Source of the DNA: Bacteroidota bacterium
Lineage (GTDB): Bacteria > Bacteroidota > Bacteroidia > B-17B0 > Aurantibacillaceae
Assembly (NCBI GenBank): GCA_018267655.1
Contig: JAFDYB010000073.1
Coordinates: 1-50,234, forward strand
Direction: 5' to 3'
DNA: 50,234 bases
Each line of letters begins with the position of its first letter. Within the stretch, counting starts at the first letter, position 1. Below are positions 9,562 to 18,599 of this stretch, piece after piece. A program made the translations under genes and the position numbers. The notes beneath the pieces are model-generated. The model saw nothing but the letters and a program-made list of their open reading frames with translations. It did not search any database and was not told where the DNA came from.

Positions 9562-10492
9562 CTGTATTTTTCTCAATAAATTCAAACATAGCGCCTTCTT
9601 TTAATGAATAAGTTGAAACCCTAAATTGGCTAAGATTAGAAATAGTTAACGCTGTTTTAATTAACAGGCAAGATATTACAATCATATCGGCGCGCATTTC
9701 AATTAAGCCTTTTATATTTAACCGTTCTTTTAATGTACTTTTAATTATTAAATTAAATATTTTATCAAAGTCTGTTATTTTTACATTGTAAATAATTTTT
9801 TCGGGAACTAGTTTTTCCCCATTTAATTCCCCATGAATTATTTCTACAACAGAATCAAACGCACCGGAAGATCCTATTAATTCAATGGGATTGTAAAGAT
9901 TAATAGCTTGAATTAAATCGCTCAACTCAGTATTTAAATAATTTGAAATAGCGTTTATTTCACCATCATTGATAGGGTTACTTGGGTTAAATTTTTGTAG
10001 TAACCTAGAAGCACCTAATCTATAACTTTTTTTCCAGAAAATTTGAGTGCTATTTGCAATAATAAATTCAGTGCTTCCTCCACCAATATCCATAATTAAC
10101 GAAGTATTTTTGTTTAAGTTAGCTGCAATTTTATTGCCATAGTAAATTAATTCTGCCTCTTTATTGCCATCAATTATTGTAATATTAATGTTTGTTTTTA
10201 AATACGCATCTTCAATAAACTTAGGCCCGTTATGAGCATCTCTTATAGCTGAAGTTGCAAAGGCTAACACTTTGTTGCAATTATATTTTGCAATAAGCTT
10301 ACTAAAATTGGCAAGGGCATCAATGCCTCTATTATAGGCTTTTTCAACTATTGTGCCCGAGTTTATACCTCCCTCGCCTAATTTTACAGCTATCCGGCTA
10401 CCATGTAATTTAATAGGCGTTTGTTTTTTTTGAACATTTACTATTAAAATGTTAAATGTGTTTGTTCCACAATCAATAATTCCTAAAATCAT
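9554..10492 (-). CDS. Ppx/GppA family phosphatase
   Basis: 312-residue member of the actin-like ATPase-fold exopolyphosphatase/pppGpp phosphatase family. Phosphate 1 motif DCGTNTFNILIV is at about 8-19 and the second motif MDIGGGSTEFII at about 139-150. It is the short form, lacking the C-terminal HD-like domain of E. coli Ppx. The family hydrolyses terminal phosphates of polyphosphate or pppGpp; substrate cannot be told from sequence. A possible -7 box TATTTTTG (minus strand, 10536-10543) precedes it. Confidence 0.9.
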   Translation of the reverse strand: MILGIIDCGTNTFNILIVNVQKKQTPIKLHGSRIAVKLGEGGINSGTIVEKAYNRGIDALANFSKLIAKYNCNKVLAFATSAIRDAHNGPKFIEDAYLKTNINITIIDGNKEAELIYYGNKIAANLNKNTSLIMDIGGGSTEFIIANSTQIFWKKSYRLGASRLLQKFNPSNPINDGEINAISNYLNTELSDLIQAINLYNPIELIGSSGAFDSVVEIIHGELNGEKLVPEKIIYNVKITDFDKIFNLIIKSTLKERLNIKGLIEMRADMIVISCLLIKTALTISNLSQFRVSTYSLKEGAMFEFIEKNTVN

Positions 10493-10586
10493 TTTTTAAC
10501 AATACCTAAAATTTAACATTTATAATTTGCAATAACAAAAATAGATTAATAAATTTATTAAACTATTTTTAAAATATCCAAGCACA

Positions 10587-13500
10587 ATGAAAAAAATATT
10601 TTTACTAGCAGTCGCATTAATGTTTGCATTATCAAATTTTTCGCAAACGGTATATCGTCACCAAGTTGATGGGCAAATTTATATTAAGTTTAACAAATCG
10701 GCTTTGGCAGCAGTTGATAAAGAAAACCCAAATAACATCCCTATTAATAAATTGTCTTCTGATGTAAGAACAATATTAAATAAATATGGGGCTTTCAAAG
10801 CTATTAAGCCTTTTTATCAAGCTAATGACGATGAGATTTTGCCGTATATATTATTGGTTAAATTTTCACAAATAAAATCAGTTAAAGCATTAATTGCCGA
10901 GTTAGGGAAAGCTAGAGGGATTGAATATGCTGAAATGGTGAGTTTGAACACAACTTGCCAAACGCCAAATGATCCTGGCTATCCTTCTCAAGCTCAACTA
11001 CCACAAATTAATGCAATAGGAGCTTGGTCGGTTTTTGCGGGCACATCTACAATTACTTGTGCTATTGTTGACAATGCTATTATGCGCAGCCACGTTGATT
11101 TGTCGCCCAATATTTGGGTTAATCCGGGTGAAATTCCGGCAAACGGCATTGATGATGAAGGAAATGGTTATATAGATGATGTAAATGGCTATGATGTTGC
11201 CGATAATGATAATAATACAATTCCAACAAATACATTAATGAGCCATGGTACTCATTGTTCAGGCATTGCAGGTGCACGAACTAATAATAGTATAGGCATA
11301 GCCTCAATAGGGAATAATATAAAAATTATACCGGTTAAGTGTCAGTACGATACAGGTTCTACAACAGCAATTTCAAACGGTTATGGCGGAATAATTTATG
11401 CTGCAAAAACAAAAGCAAGGGTTATATCATGCTCTTGGGGTGGCGCAAGTAGTGCTTCTTCTGCAGAGCAGGCTGTTATTAATTACGCTTGGAATAAAGG
11501 CTGTATAATTATTTGCGCAGCGGGCAATGACAACAATAGTACCCTACATTATCCAGCGGCATATAATAATGTTTTTTCAGTAGCTTCGGTGAGTTCATCA
11601 GATATTCGTTCAAGCTTTAGCTGCTATGGCACTTGGGTAGATATTGCTTCTCCCGGTGAAAATATATTAAGCACAGTGCCAAGTGCAGGATCTGGGGCCT
11701 ATACAAACATGAGCGGTACTTCAATGGCTACCCCTTTGGTTGCAGGCTTAGCAGCTTTAATGCTTTCTAAAACGCCTTATATGACTCAAAACGATGTGCT
11801 AAATTGCATAAAAACAACAGCTGTTAATATTTATTCTTTATCGGGCAATTCGGCATATACGCCTAATAAGCTAGGAGCAGGGCGTATTAATGCTCAAGCA
11901 GCAATGGTTTGTGCGGCAAGTTTTTCAAGCGTGCCGGCTGTTTCTAACTTTTATGCTTTGCTAAGAAACACTTGCCCTAACACTCCTGTGCAGTTTACTG
12001 ATAGCTCATTATATGCCCCATCAGTTTGGTCGTGGACGTTTCAAGCAGGTTCTCCGGCAATATCAACATCTTCTGCACCAATTGTACAATGGTCTTCACC
12101 TGGAACATATTCAGTTGCTATGCAAGCACAAAATGGAAATGGCGGAAATGTTGTTACAAAAGTATCGTATATTACCGTTTCCGGACCAATTTCTTTGCCA
12201 TTTAGTGAAGGTTTTCAAGGCACAACATTTCTCCCCCTTAATTGGACGGCCATTAATTTTGGCAACCCGGCAGTGTATTGGCAAAGACAAACAGGACTCG
12301 GAGGTTTTGGAACAAGTACAGCTACGGCAATGTTTGACAATTATAATGTTGACGCATCGGGCATAAGAGATGAAATGTGGTCGCCTAAATTTAACTTCAC
12401 CGGAGTAGGGGCAGCAAGATTAAGATTTGATGTGGCATACGAACCTTATGATTTAGTAACTTATACAGACAGCTTAGAAGTAAAGGTATCTGTAAACTGT
12501 GGTGTTACATGGACTAGTGTTTATTTAAAAGGAGGAGCAACTCTTTCAACTGTATCTGGCACAACACAAGCATCTCAGTTTGTTCCTACGGCAGCACAAT
12601 GGCGAAGAGATACATTAGATGTTACATCGTTTGTTGCAGGGCAACCCAACGTTATGTTTAGTTTTATAAACCGAGGGCATTATGGTCAAGCATTATATTT
12701 AGACAATATTAATGTAATAACTGTTTCACCCGGGTTTAGCAGTTTAAGTAATGCCTGCACGGGCGTAACTGCAATTACTATGACTAATACTTCGCTTGGT
12801 GCTTTAACTTATAGTTGGTCGGCAAGCGGCGCCAGCCCTGCCACATCTACTGCCGCAAATCCGACATTTACGTTTAACACTCCTGGAATGCAGACAGTAG
12901 TGTTATCAGCAATGTATGGTACTCTTACCGCAACAAGCTCTAAAACTATTAATGTTGTAGCACAGCCAAGCTTAACAGTATTATCTACCGCCTCAATATG
13001 TTCCGGTAATTCTGCAACATTAAGTGTTTCTGGCGCATCAACCTATTCATGGAGCACAGGATCAACAGCTTCTTTAATTTCTGTAATGCCTATTTCAACA
13101 ACTGTTTACACAGTAATAGGAACTAATTCGGGAATTTGCTCTACAACTGCAAATAAAACTATTACAGTAACCACTACGCCAACCATTACCGCAGCGAGCC
13201 AAACAATATGCTCGGGAGGAACAGCCACATTAACTGCAAACGGTGCAACAAGTTACTTATGGAATACGGGAGCAACTACAAGTGTAATTACAGTAAATCC
13301 AATGTCAAACACAAACTATACTGTAAACGGTAGTAATGGCTCATGCGCCGGTGCTGCTGTTGTAACTTCGGTAACAATAGGAAGCTCATTAGGCATAAAC
13401 ATAAGTCCTTCAAACCCTCAGGTTTGTATTGGAAATTCAATAACAGTGAATGCCAGCGGGGCAACCAGTTATACATGGAACGGAAGCCCCGGAGCATCAG

Positions 13501-14309
13501 CAATTACAATAGCACCTGCAACTCCTGCAACTTATACAATAATTGGTTCAAACGGAAGTTGTTCCGGTTCAACAATAATAACGGTTGGTGTAAATAATAA
13601 TCCAACACTATCTGTTTTAGGTTATACAAATATAACTTGCAACAGCTTATCAAATGGTATAGCGCAAGTAAATGCAACAGGAGGCACTCCGGCTTATTCA
13701 TACTCATGGAGCCCAAGCAGCCAAACAACAGCAATAGCAAATGGCTTAAACAGCGGCACTTATAATTGCTATTTAACTGACTCAAAAGGTTGTGTTTCAT
13801 CAATTAGCGTTAACATTACACAGCCAAGCGCTTTATCAGCAGTTATAAACTCAACAAATTCAAGCTGCTCAACGTGCAGTAACGGCATTGTAAGTGTAAA
13901 TGTAAGTGGCGGAACTTTAGGCTATACTTATAGCTGGACACCTAGCGGTGCTACAAGCTCAATTGTAAACAATCTTTTGCCTGGAAATTATACGGTTACA
14001 ATCACTGATGCAAATGGATGTTCAATCTCAAATACAGTGGCTGTTAGTTTTGTAACAGGTTTTGCAGCAAATATTAATGCTAATGTTGATTTTTTAGTTT
14101 TTCCTAATCCTTCAAGCGGTAATATAACAGTGCAATGTGGCGGCGAGTTTAATGTTCAAATTTATAATAACATTGGACAAATAATTTATTCAAAAAACAA
14201 TTTAACGAATGAAACTGCTATAACATTAGACACTATTGCAAAAGGAATTTATTTTATAAAGGTAAGCACCGGCTCAATATTTAAACTAAAAAAACTTATT
14301 ATTGAATAA
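10587..14309 (+). CDS. Secreted S8 subtilisin-like peptidase with PKD/Ig/SprB repeats and T9SS tail
   Basis: 1240-residue exported protease. The signal peptide (about 1-20) precedes an I9-like pro-region. The S8 catalytic domain has Asp162 in VDNAI, His220 in SHGTHCSG, oxyanion Asn314 in AAGNDNN and Ser379 in SGTSMATP. A PKD domain follows (about 455-545), then a jelly-roll region (about 545-710), two or three short Ig-like repeats (CSGNSATLSVSGA...), two SprB-type repeats (ITCNSLSNGIAQVNATGGTP, SYSWSP) and a C-terminal type IX secretion sorting domain (VFPNPSSGNITVQ...GIYFIKV). It is therefore probably exported by Sec and then T9SS to the surface or medium to degrade proteins. The Asp box is DNA instead of the usual DTG/DSG. 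It is monocistronic, with the MerR gene next. Confidence 0.95.
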   Translation: MKKIFLLAVALMFALSNFSQTVYRHQVDGQIYIKFNKSALAAVDKENPNNIPINKLSSDVRTILNKYGAFKAIKPFYQANDDEILPYILLVKFSQIKSVKALIAELGKARGIEYAEMVSLNTTCQTPNDPGYPSQAQLPQINAIGAWSVFAGTSTITCAIVDNAIMRSHVDLSPNIWVNPGEIPANGIDDEGNGYIDDVNGYDVADNDNNTIPTNTLMSHGTHCSGIAGARTNNSIGIASIGNNIKIIPVKCQYDTGSTTAISNGYGGIIYAAKTKARVISCSWGGASSASSAEQAVINYAWNKGCIIICAAGNDNNSTLHYPAAYNNVFSVASVSSSDIRSSFSCYGTWVDIASPGENILSTVPSAGSGAYTNMSGTSMATPLVAGLAALMLSKTPYMTQNDVLNCIKTTAVNIYSLSGNSAYTPNKLGAGRINAQAAMVCAASFSSVPAVSNFYALLRNTCPNTPVQFTDSSLYAPSVWSWTFQAGSPAISTSSAPIVQWSSPGTYSVAMQAQNGNGGNVVTKVSYITVSGPISLPFSEGFQGTTFLPLNWTAINFGNPAVYWQRQTGLGGFGTSTATAMFDNYNVDASGIRDEMWSPKFNFTGVGAARLRFDVAYEPYDLVTYTDSLEVKVSVNCGVTWTSVYLKGGATLSTVSGTTQASQFVPTAAQWRRDTLDVTSFVAGQPNVMFSFINRGHYGQALYLDNINVITVSPGFSSLSNACTGVTAITMTNTSLGALTYSWSASGASPATSTAANPTFTFNTPGMQTVVLSAMYGTLTATSSKTINVVAQPSLTVLSTASICSGNSATLSVSGASTYSWSTGSTASLISVMPISTTVYTVIGTNSGICSTTANKTITVTTTPTITAASQTICSGGTATLTANGATSYLWNTGATTSVITVNPMSNTNYTVNGSNGSCAGAAVVTSVTIGSSLGINISPSNPQVCIGNSITVNASGATSYTWNGSPGASAITIAPATPATYTIIGSNGSCSGSTIITVGVNNNPTLSVLGYTNITCNSLSNGIAQVNATGGTPAYSYSWSPSSQTTAIANGLNSGTYNCYLTDSKGCVSSISVNITQPSALSAVINSTNSSCSTCSNGIVSVNVSGGTLGYTYSWTPSGATSSIVNNLLPGNYTVTITDANGCSISNTVAVSFVTGFAANINANVDFLVFPNPSSGNITVQCGGEFNVQIYNNIGQIIYSKNNLTNETAITLDTIAKGIYFIKVSTGSIFKLKKLIIE

Positions 14310-14358
14310 CAGCGAATTTTTATAAAGCATTTTGAATTTATCATACAATCAGCATAAA

Positions 14359-14685
14359 ATGGCGGAAGAAGAAACAACAGAAAAGTTATACTACTCTATT
14401 AGCGAGGTAAGTCAGCTACTATCCGTTAACTCAAGTACACTACGTTTTTGGGAAAAAGAGTTTAGTGCTTTAAAGCCTAATAAAACAAAAAAAGGAAACA
14501 GAATATACACTAAAAATGATATTGAGTATTTAGAACAAATTGTTGATTTAATAAAGACAAAAGGATACACTATTCAAGGAGCAAAAGAACAGTTAAAGAA
14601 AACTACAAAAAACAATAAGAAAATTGTAATAGAGCATTTAACCGAAATTAAAAATAAATTAATACATTTAAGGAATCAATTATAA
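14359..14685 (+). CDS. MerR family transcriptional regulator
   Basis: 108 residues from the ATG at 14359. The winged HTH is YYSISEVSQLLSVNSSTLRFWEKEF, then NRIYTKNDIEYLEQIVDLI and the GYTIQGAKEQLK helix. There is no effector-binding domain, only a short helical tail, as in the small MerR proteins common in Bacteroidota. An upstream in-frame TTG at 14332 would add nine residues that look non-native (NLSYNQHK), so the ATG is preferred. The DUF4870 gene follows after 4 bases, so the two are co-transcribed. Confidence 0.88.
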   Translation: MAEEETTEKLYYSISEVSQLLSVNSSTLRFWEKEFSALKPNKTKKGNRIYTKNDIEYLEQIVDLIKTKGYTIQGAKEQLKKTTKNNKKIVIEHLTEIKNKLIHLRNQL

Positions 14686-14689
14686 AAAA

Positions 14690-15067
14690 ATGGAAAATCA
14701 AACTACAAATCAACCACAACAAACAAGCGGTGGACAGCAAGACGGAAAAACAATTGCAATTATTAGCCACATAACACTTATTGGCTGGGTAATAGCATTA
14801 ATTATGCATGGTTCAAATAAAACATCAATAGGCGCCTTTTATTTAAGGCAAATGTTAGGTTTACTTGTGTTAGGTATAGCAACATTTATAATTAGAATAC
14901 CATTGTTATTTATACCATTTTTGGGTTGGGCATTAAGCTCACTAATAGGTATTGCATTATTGGTACTTTGGATTTTAAGTATAATTAGCGCAGCTAACGG
15001 TGAAGAAAAAGAAATTCCGGTATTTGGAAAGATGTTTCAGAATTGGTTTGCCGGTGTAGGCAAATAA
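14690..15067 (+). CDS. DUF4870 family membrane protein
   Basis: 125 residues. A short Gln/Thr/Gly-rich hydrophilic N-terminus (1-22) is followed by hydrophobic segments at about 25-43, 60-80 and 85-103, with the family pattern IAIISHITLIGWVIALIMH and FYLRQMLGL. Function unknown; inner-membrane location is inferred. It is paired with the upstream MerR gene and followed by a strong terminator. Confidence 0.88.
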   Translation: MENQTTNQPQQTSGGQQDGKTIAIISHITLIGWVIALIMHGSNKTSIGAFYLRQMLGLLVLGIATFIIRIPLLFIPFLGWALSSLIGIALLVLWILSIISAANGEEKEIPVFGKMFQNWFAGVGK

Positions 15068-15090
15068 TATTTCTGAACTTTACATTGTTT

Positions 15091-15118
15091 AAACCGCTTT
15101 GAAAAAAGCGGTTTTTTT
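15091..15118 (+). terminator. Rho-independent terminator after the MerR-DUF4870 unit
   Basis: A 10-base perfect stem AAACCGCTTT/AAAGCGGTTT (15091-15100 with 15105-15114) with a stable GAAA tetraloop, followed by T4. The -7 box of the next gene starts only 15 bases later. Confidence 0.88.
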
Positions 15119-15132
15119 ATTTTCAAAAATTC

Positions 15133-15140
15133 TACTTTTG
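15133..15140 (+). promoter_or_regulatory. -7 box upstream of the serine hydrolase
   Basis: TACTTTTG matches TAnnTTTG and lies 9 bases before the ATG at 15150, so any leader is very short. No clear -33 element is present; the expected region overlaps the preceding terminator. Confidence 0.45.
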
Positions 15141-15149
15141 AAATAGAAT

Positions 15150-16412
15150 ATGAAATTAATTTTGGCCAATAGTTTTTTAGTATTTTTTTTATGTGCCTCT
15201 GCTCAAAAAAAGAAACTTAATATTTTAGATTCATTGCTTTCGTTTGACACAAGTTTAAATAATGTTGCCAAATATCCTAAACGTTATAAACTACAAATAA
15301 TATATACGCAAATAAATAGGAATTCAAAAAACAGTCCTACTTTTAAAGACTATACTTATAAACTCGACAGTTTAAATTATTTTTATCCAGCGAGCTTAGT
15401 TAAGCTGCCAACCGCAATTGCTGCGCTTGAAAAATTAAACGAAATAAATAACCCGCAAGTTAATTTTAATAGCCCAATGTTAACAGACAGCAGCAATGTT
15501 TGCCAGTGCTATTATCATAAAGATTATACCGCAAAAGATAATTATCCCTCAATTGCACAGCATATAAAAAAAATGTTTTTAGTAAGTGATAATAATAGTT
15601 ACAGTCGTTTATTTGAATTTGTTACGCCAATTGAGTTAAATAAAAAACTAAACAAATGGGGCTATCCAACAGCCCGCATAACACATAGGTTTGATGTGCC
15701 ATGTATTGGAAAAGGAAATAGATATTTTAATCAAATTAGATTTTTAAACTCTAAAAATGAAGTGGTTTACACTCAAAAATCCGATTCGTTACTTGAGTCA
15801 ATAAAAATGCCCTTTGAATCTATGATTATTGGCCACAATGTGTACAATAGAAAAAAACGACTAATTTCATCAGAAAAAAATTTCGCAAACTCAAATTATT
15901 TATCCCTAAAAGCAATACATGTAATTTTAAAAAAATTAATTTTTCATAAGTATATTGATAAAAAGCAACAATATAATATTACAGAAAAAGATTGGCAATT
16001 ACTTGTTTCACACCTTGGCATGATGCCAAAAGAAAGCGAGTCGCCTAAATACGATTCAAAAGAATATTACGATTCGTATAAAAAATATTTTATTTACGGC
16101 TGCTCAGTAGCAACGATAAACAGCGATTCAATACGAATATTTAATATAGTGGGGCGAGCCTATGGCTTTTTAATTGATTGCGCTTATATCATTAATAAAA
16201 CTGAAAATGTTGAATTTATGCTGAGTACAGCCATGTACTTAAATAAGCACAACAGTTTTGGAAGCGGTATTTACGAATTTAATGAAATTGGGTTACCTTT
16301 TATGAAAGAATTAAGTTTAAATTTGTACGCTTTTGAAAAAAAGAGACATAAAAAACACTTACCGGATTTAAACGAATTTAATTTATACCCAAAAGAAAAT
16401 GATAAAAAATAA
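15150..16412 (+). CDS. Exported serine hydrolase, class A beta-lactamase-like fold
   Basis: 420 residues with a signal peptide (about 1-19, ending in CASAQ). The active-site SxxK motif is SLVK (Ser82, Lys85). The SDN loop is at 146-148. The third box, usually KTG, appears as VGR in IVGRAYGFLIDCAYI. SxxK and SDN define the penicillin-binding protein/class A beta-lactamase superfamily. The altered third box and long insertions suggest a peptidase or amidase-like role in the periplasm rather than antibiotic resistance. The downstream lipoprotein gene overlaps its 3' end by 14 bases, implying translational coupling. Confidence 0.82.
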   Translation: MKLILANSFLVFFLCASAQKKKLNILDSLLSFDTSLNNVAKYPKRYKLQIIYTQINRNSKNSPTFKDYTYKLDSLNYFYPASLVKLPTAIAALEKLNEINNPQVNFNSPMLTDSSNVCQCYYHKDYTAKDNYPSIAQHIKKMFLVSDNNSYSRLFEFVTPIELNKKLNKWGYPTARITHRFDVPCIGKGNRYFNQIRFLNSKNEVVYTQKSDSLLESIKMPFESMIIGHNVYNRKKRLISSEKNFANSNYLSLKAIHVILKKLIFHKYIDKKQQYNITEKDWQLLVSHLGMMPKESESPKYDSKEYYDSYKKYFIYGCSVATINSDSIRIFNIVGRAYGFLIDCAYIINKTENVEFMLSTAMYLNKHNSFGSGIYEFNEIGLPFMKELSLNLYAFEKKRHKKHLPDLNEFNLYPKENDKK

Positions 16413-17595
16413 ACTATTACTGCCCCTTTCCTTATTAACTATTATGTTGGCCTGTGGAGGAAGCAGTAATTTAGAAAACGAAAAAAAAGCAATTAAAAAA
16501 GATTCATTAATAACAAAACAACAGGCTGATTCTTTACCTAAAAAAAATAATAACTTATCGTATAACAATAAATTTAATAACACTTCCAAAGTATTGAGTG
16601 GCATAAACGACAATTCAAATGGTTTAAATTTTTTGTTAGACAGCTCAGCTTGGAAAGAAAACAAAACTTTTATAGATGACAGCTGGAAAAAACTTGAAAA
16701 AAGTCGTTTAACTAAGCTAGAAGCATGGAGCAGTAAAGAGCTTTCAGATGCAAATGCTAATATTTCAACTGTATTTTATCCTTTTTCAGGCCCCGATTTT
16801 TTAACAGCTAATGCCTTTTTCCCTAACTTAACTAAAATAATTATGTTAGGCTTAGAGCCTATTGGAGAACTTCCGGAACTTGAAAAATATAAATATGAAG
16901 ATGCTAAAAGTTATTGCAACTCATTTAAATCATCATTAAACGACATATTTAACCGAAGCTATTTTATAACACAATATATGCTACGCGATTTTCAAAAACA
17001 AAAAGTAAATGGCTTGTTACCGGTATTATGCTTTTTTATTTCAAGAACCGGACATGAAATTACAGACATTAAATATATTTATAAATTAAATAACGATTCA
17101 CTCGCCGAAAATGCGGACAAAAACTCTAAAAAAACATTTGGCGTTAAAGTAACTTGCGAAAAAAATGGCATTAAAAAACAAATATATTATTTTAAATACG
17201 ATGTAAGTAATAAACAATTTAGCGATACCAACGTTTTTTATAAGTTTATTAATAAACACACAAAGCCTTCGGTTACGTATATAAAAAGTGCTTCTTACTT
17301 ACTACACGCTAATTTTATGAGTAATATGAAAAAAATAATTTTAAACAATAGTAATTTTTTGCTTGAAGATGACACCGGAATACCCTACAACGACATTGAA
17401 AAAGCAAAAAATTGGAAAATTAAACTTTATGGGAAATACACACAACCTGTAAAAGATTTTCCATATTTAAAGCTTCAAACAGGTATTGTAAAGGCATTTG
17501 AAAAAGATAGTGCAAATATTCCAAACTTACCATTTCACCTAGGCTATCATTGGCAAAATAAAAAGGATTTACTAATATACTGCAAAAAAAAATAA
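16399..17595 (+). CDS. Hypothetical lipoprotein
   Basis: 398 residues. The signal peptide ends in a lipobox with Cys19 (MLACGG), followed by a low-complexity Lys/Asn/Ser linker to about 70 and a globular, Lys- and aromatic-rich domain. No family recognised. Its ATG lies inside the 3' end of the serine hydrolase gene in another frame, so the two are one operon and perhaps act together in the periplasm. The 207 bases after it hold only AT-rich DNA with no visible hairpin or gene. Confidence 0.75.
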   Translation: MIKNKLLLPLSLLTIMLACGGSSNLENEKKAIKKDSLITKQQADSLPKKNNNLSYNNKFNNTSKVLSGINDNSNGLNFLLDSSAWKENKTFIDDSWKKLEKSRLTKLEAWSSKELSDANANISTVFYPFSGPDFLTANAFFPNLTKIIMLGLEPIGELPELEKYKYEDAKSYCNSFKSSLNDIFNRSYFITQYMLRDFQKQKVNGLLPVLCFFISRTGHEITDIKYIYKLNNDSLAENADKNSKKTFGVKVTCEKNGIKKQIYYFKYDVSNKQFSDTNVFYKFINKHTKPSVTYIKSASYLLHANFMSNMKKIILNNSNFLLEDDTGIPYNDIEKAKNWKIKLYGKYTQPVKDFPYLKLQTGIVKAFEKDSANIPNLPFHLGYHWQNKKDLLIYCKKK

Positions 17596-17802
17596 GTTTG
17601 TGTTATAACTCTTTAGCAAAACGCTTTTAGCGTATGCTCTTTAAAGAAAAATTAAAATTGAATACTACGGTACTATAATTTTTTTTAGGTCAAATTAAAA
17701 GAAATGAAAAATAATCTAAAAAAAATTATTAAACTGAACAATTATAATTATTTTTAAAAAATAAATATAGCTTTTCGACATCTTAATTTGAAAAATTAGG
17801 TT

Positions 17803-18264
17803 ATGAGTTTTAAACCTGAAATAAAACTGCTTAAAGGATTTGGCAACATTGCTTTTGGCGAAACAATTGATGCTGTTGAAAAAATATTAGGTAAACCCGA
17901 AGAAATACAAGTAATTGAAGATGATGTTTTAAATAATCATACTAATGTTTTACATTATTGGAATAAAGGATTTTCATTATTTTTTGATAAACAAAGGCAC
18001 AATACTCTTTGCAGTGTAGAAATTGATTGCCGCGACACTGTTCTTTTTGGTAAATTAATTTTTAAATTATCTATTACAGAGTTGGTTAGTTTAATGAAAG
18101 AACAAGGCTTTAGCCTTTCCGAAACAGAAACGCATTCCTGGGGCGAAAAGCGCGTAAGTTTTGATGATGCGGGGCTTGACTGCTATTTTGAAAATAACAA
18201 ACTAACTACAATTAACTTTGGCATAATTGACGATGACGAACATTATTTTTTTAATCCTAATTAA
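17803..18264 (+). CDS. Hypothetical soluble protein
   Basis: 153 acidic residues without signal peptide or membrane segment. The text reads like a small alpha/beta protein: repeated short strands (GNIAFGETIDAVEKILGKPEEI, VLHYWNKGFSLFFD, CSVEIDC). Similar small cytoplasmic proteins are sometimes immunity proteins, but no toxin gene is adjacent, so no function is proposed. Confidence 0.65.
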   Translation: MSFKPEIKLLKGFGNIAFGETIDAVEKILGKPEEIQVIEDDVLNNHTNVLHYWNKGFSLFFDKQRHNTLCSVEIDCRDTVLFGKLIFKLSITELVSLMKEQGFSLSETETHSWGEKRVSFDDAGLDCYFENNKLTTINFGIIDDDEHYFFNPN

Positions 18265-18316
18265 GGGCTAAAAATAATTTTTTTATAGTGCATTGTTTTG
18301 CTTCCAAGACGAAAAT

Positions 18317-18442
18317 ATGTCAAAAAAAAGGAAACAAACACACCTTGTAAAAATCGAATTACAATTATACTTAAACCAATCTTTTGAACCTCCGCCCGAA
18401 ACTAAGCCTTTATTTTACCAAGGGGTTCTTTTTAAAAATTAA
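18317..18442 (+). CDS. Possible 41-residue small protein
   Basis: The ORF starts MSKKRKQTHLVKIELQLYLN and ends in QGVLFKN, stopping at 18440-18442. It begins 53 bases after the preceding hypothetical gene. The basic start and Pro-rich middle (EPPPETKP) look protein-like, but there is no family match by eye. The remainder of the 335-base interval 18265-18599 holds AT-rich DNA with no other gene, hairpin or promoter that I can support. Confidence 0.25.
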   Translation: MSKKRKQTHLVKIELQLYLNQSFEPPPETKPLFYQGVLFKN

Positions 18443-18599
18443 GATTTTACCATCAGCTCCCCTATTTTATTAGCCTAAATATTTTTTGAAAATTATTTAG
18501 AACGATAATGATATTAAATCGTATGATTTTCAATATTTGATAGTTAATTAAATTTACTTAATTGTAAAAATTGCATATTACTTAGTATTACATTTAAGC

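Noticed and set aside
12013..13803. Open frames of 70-117 codons on both strands within the subtilase gene
   Set aside because: They overlap a clear, domain-rich coding frame and encode His/Leu/Gln-rich text without family features; shadows of the repeat-rich gene.
14332..14358. TTG start for the MerR gene
   Set aside because: The added residues do not resemble the family N-terminus and an ATG follows at 14359.
15150..16412. Beta-lactamase resistance gene
   Set aside because: SxxK and SDN are present but the KTG box is replaced and the protein is much longer than class A enzymes; only the superfamily can be supported.
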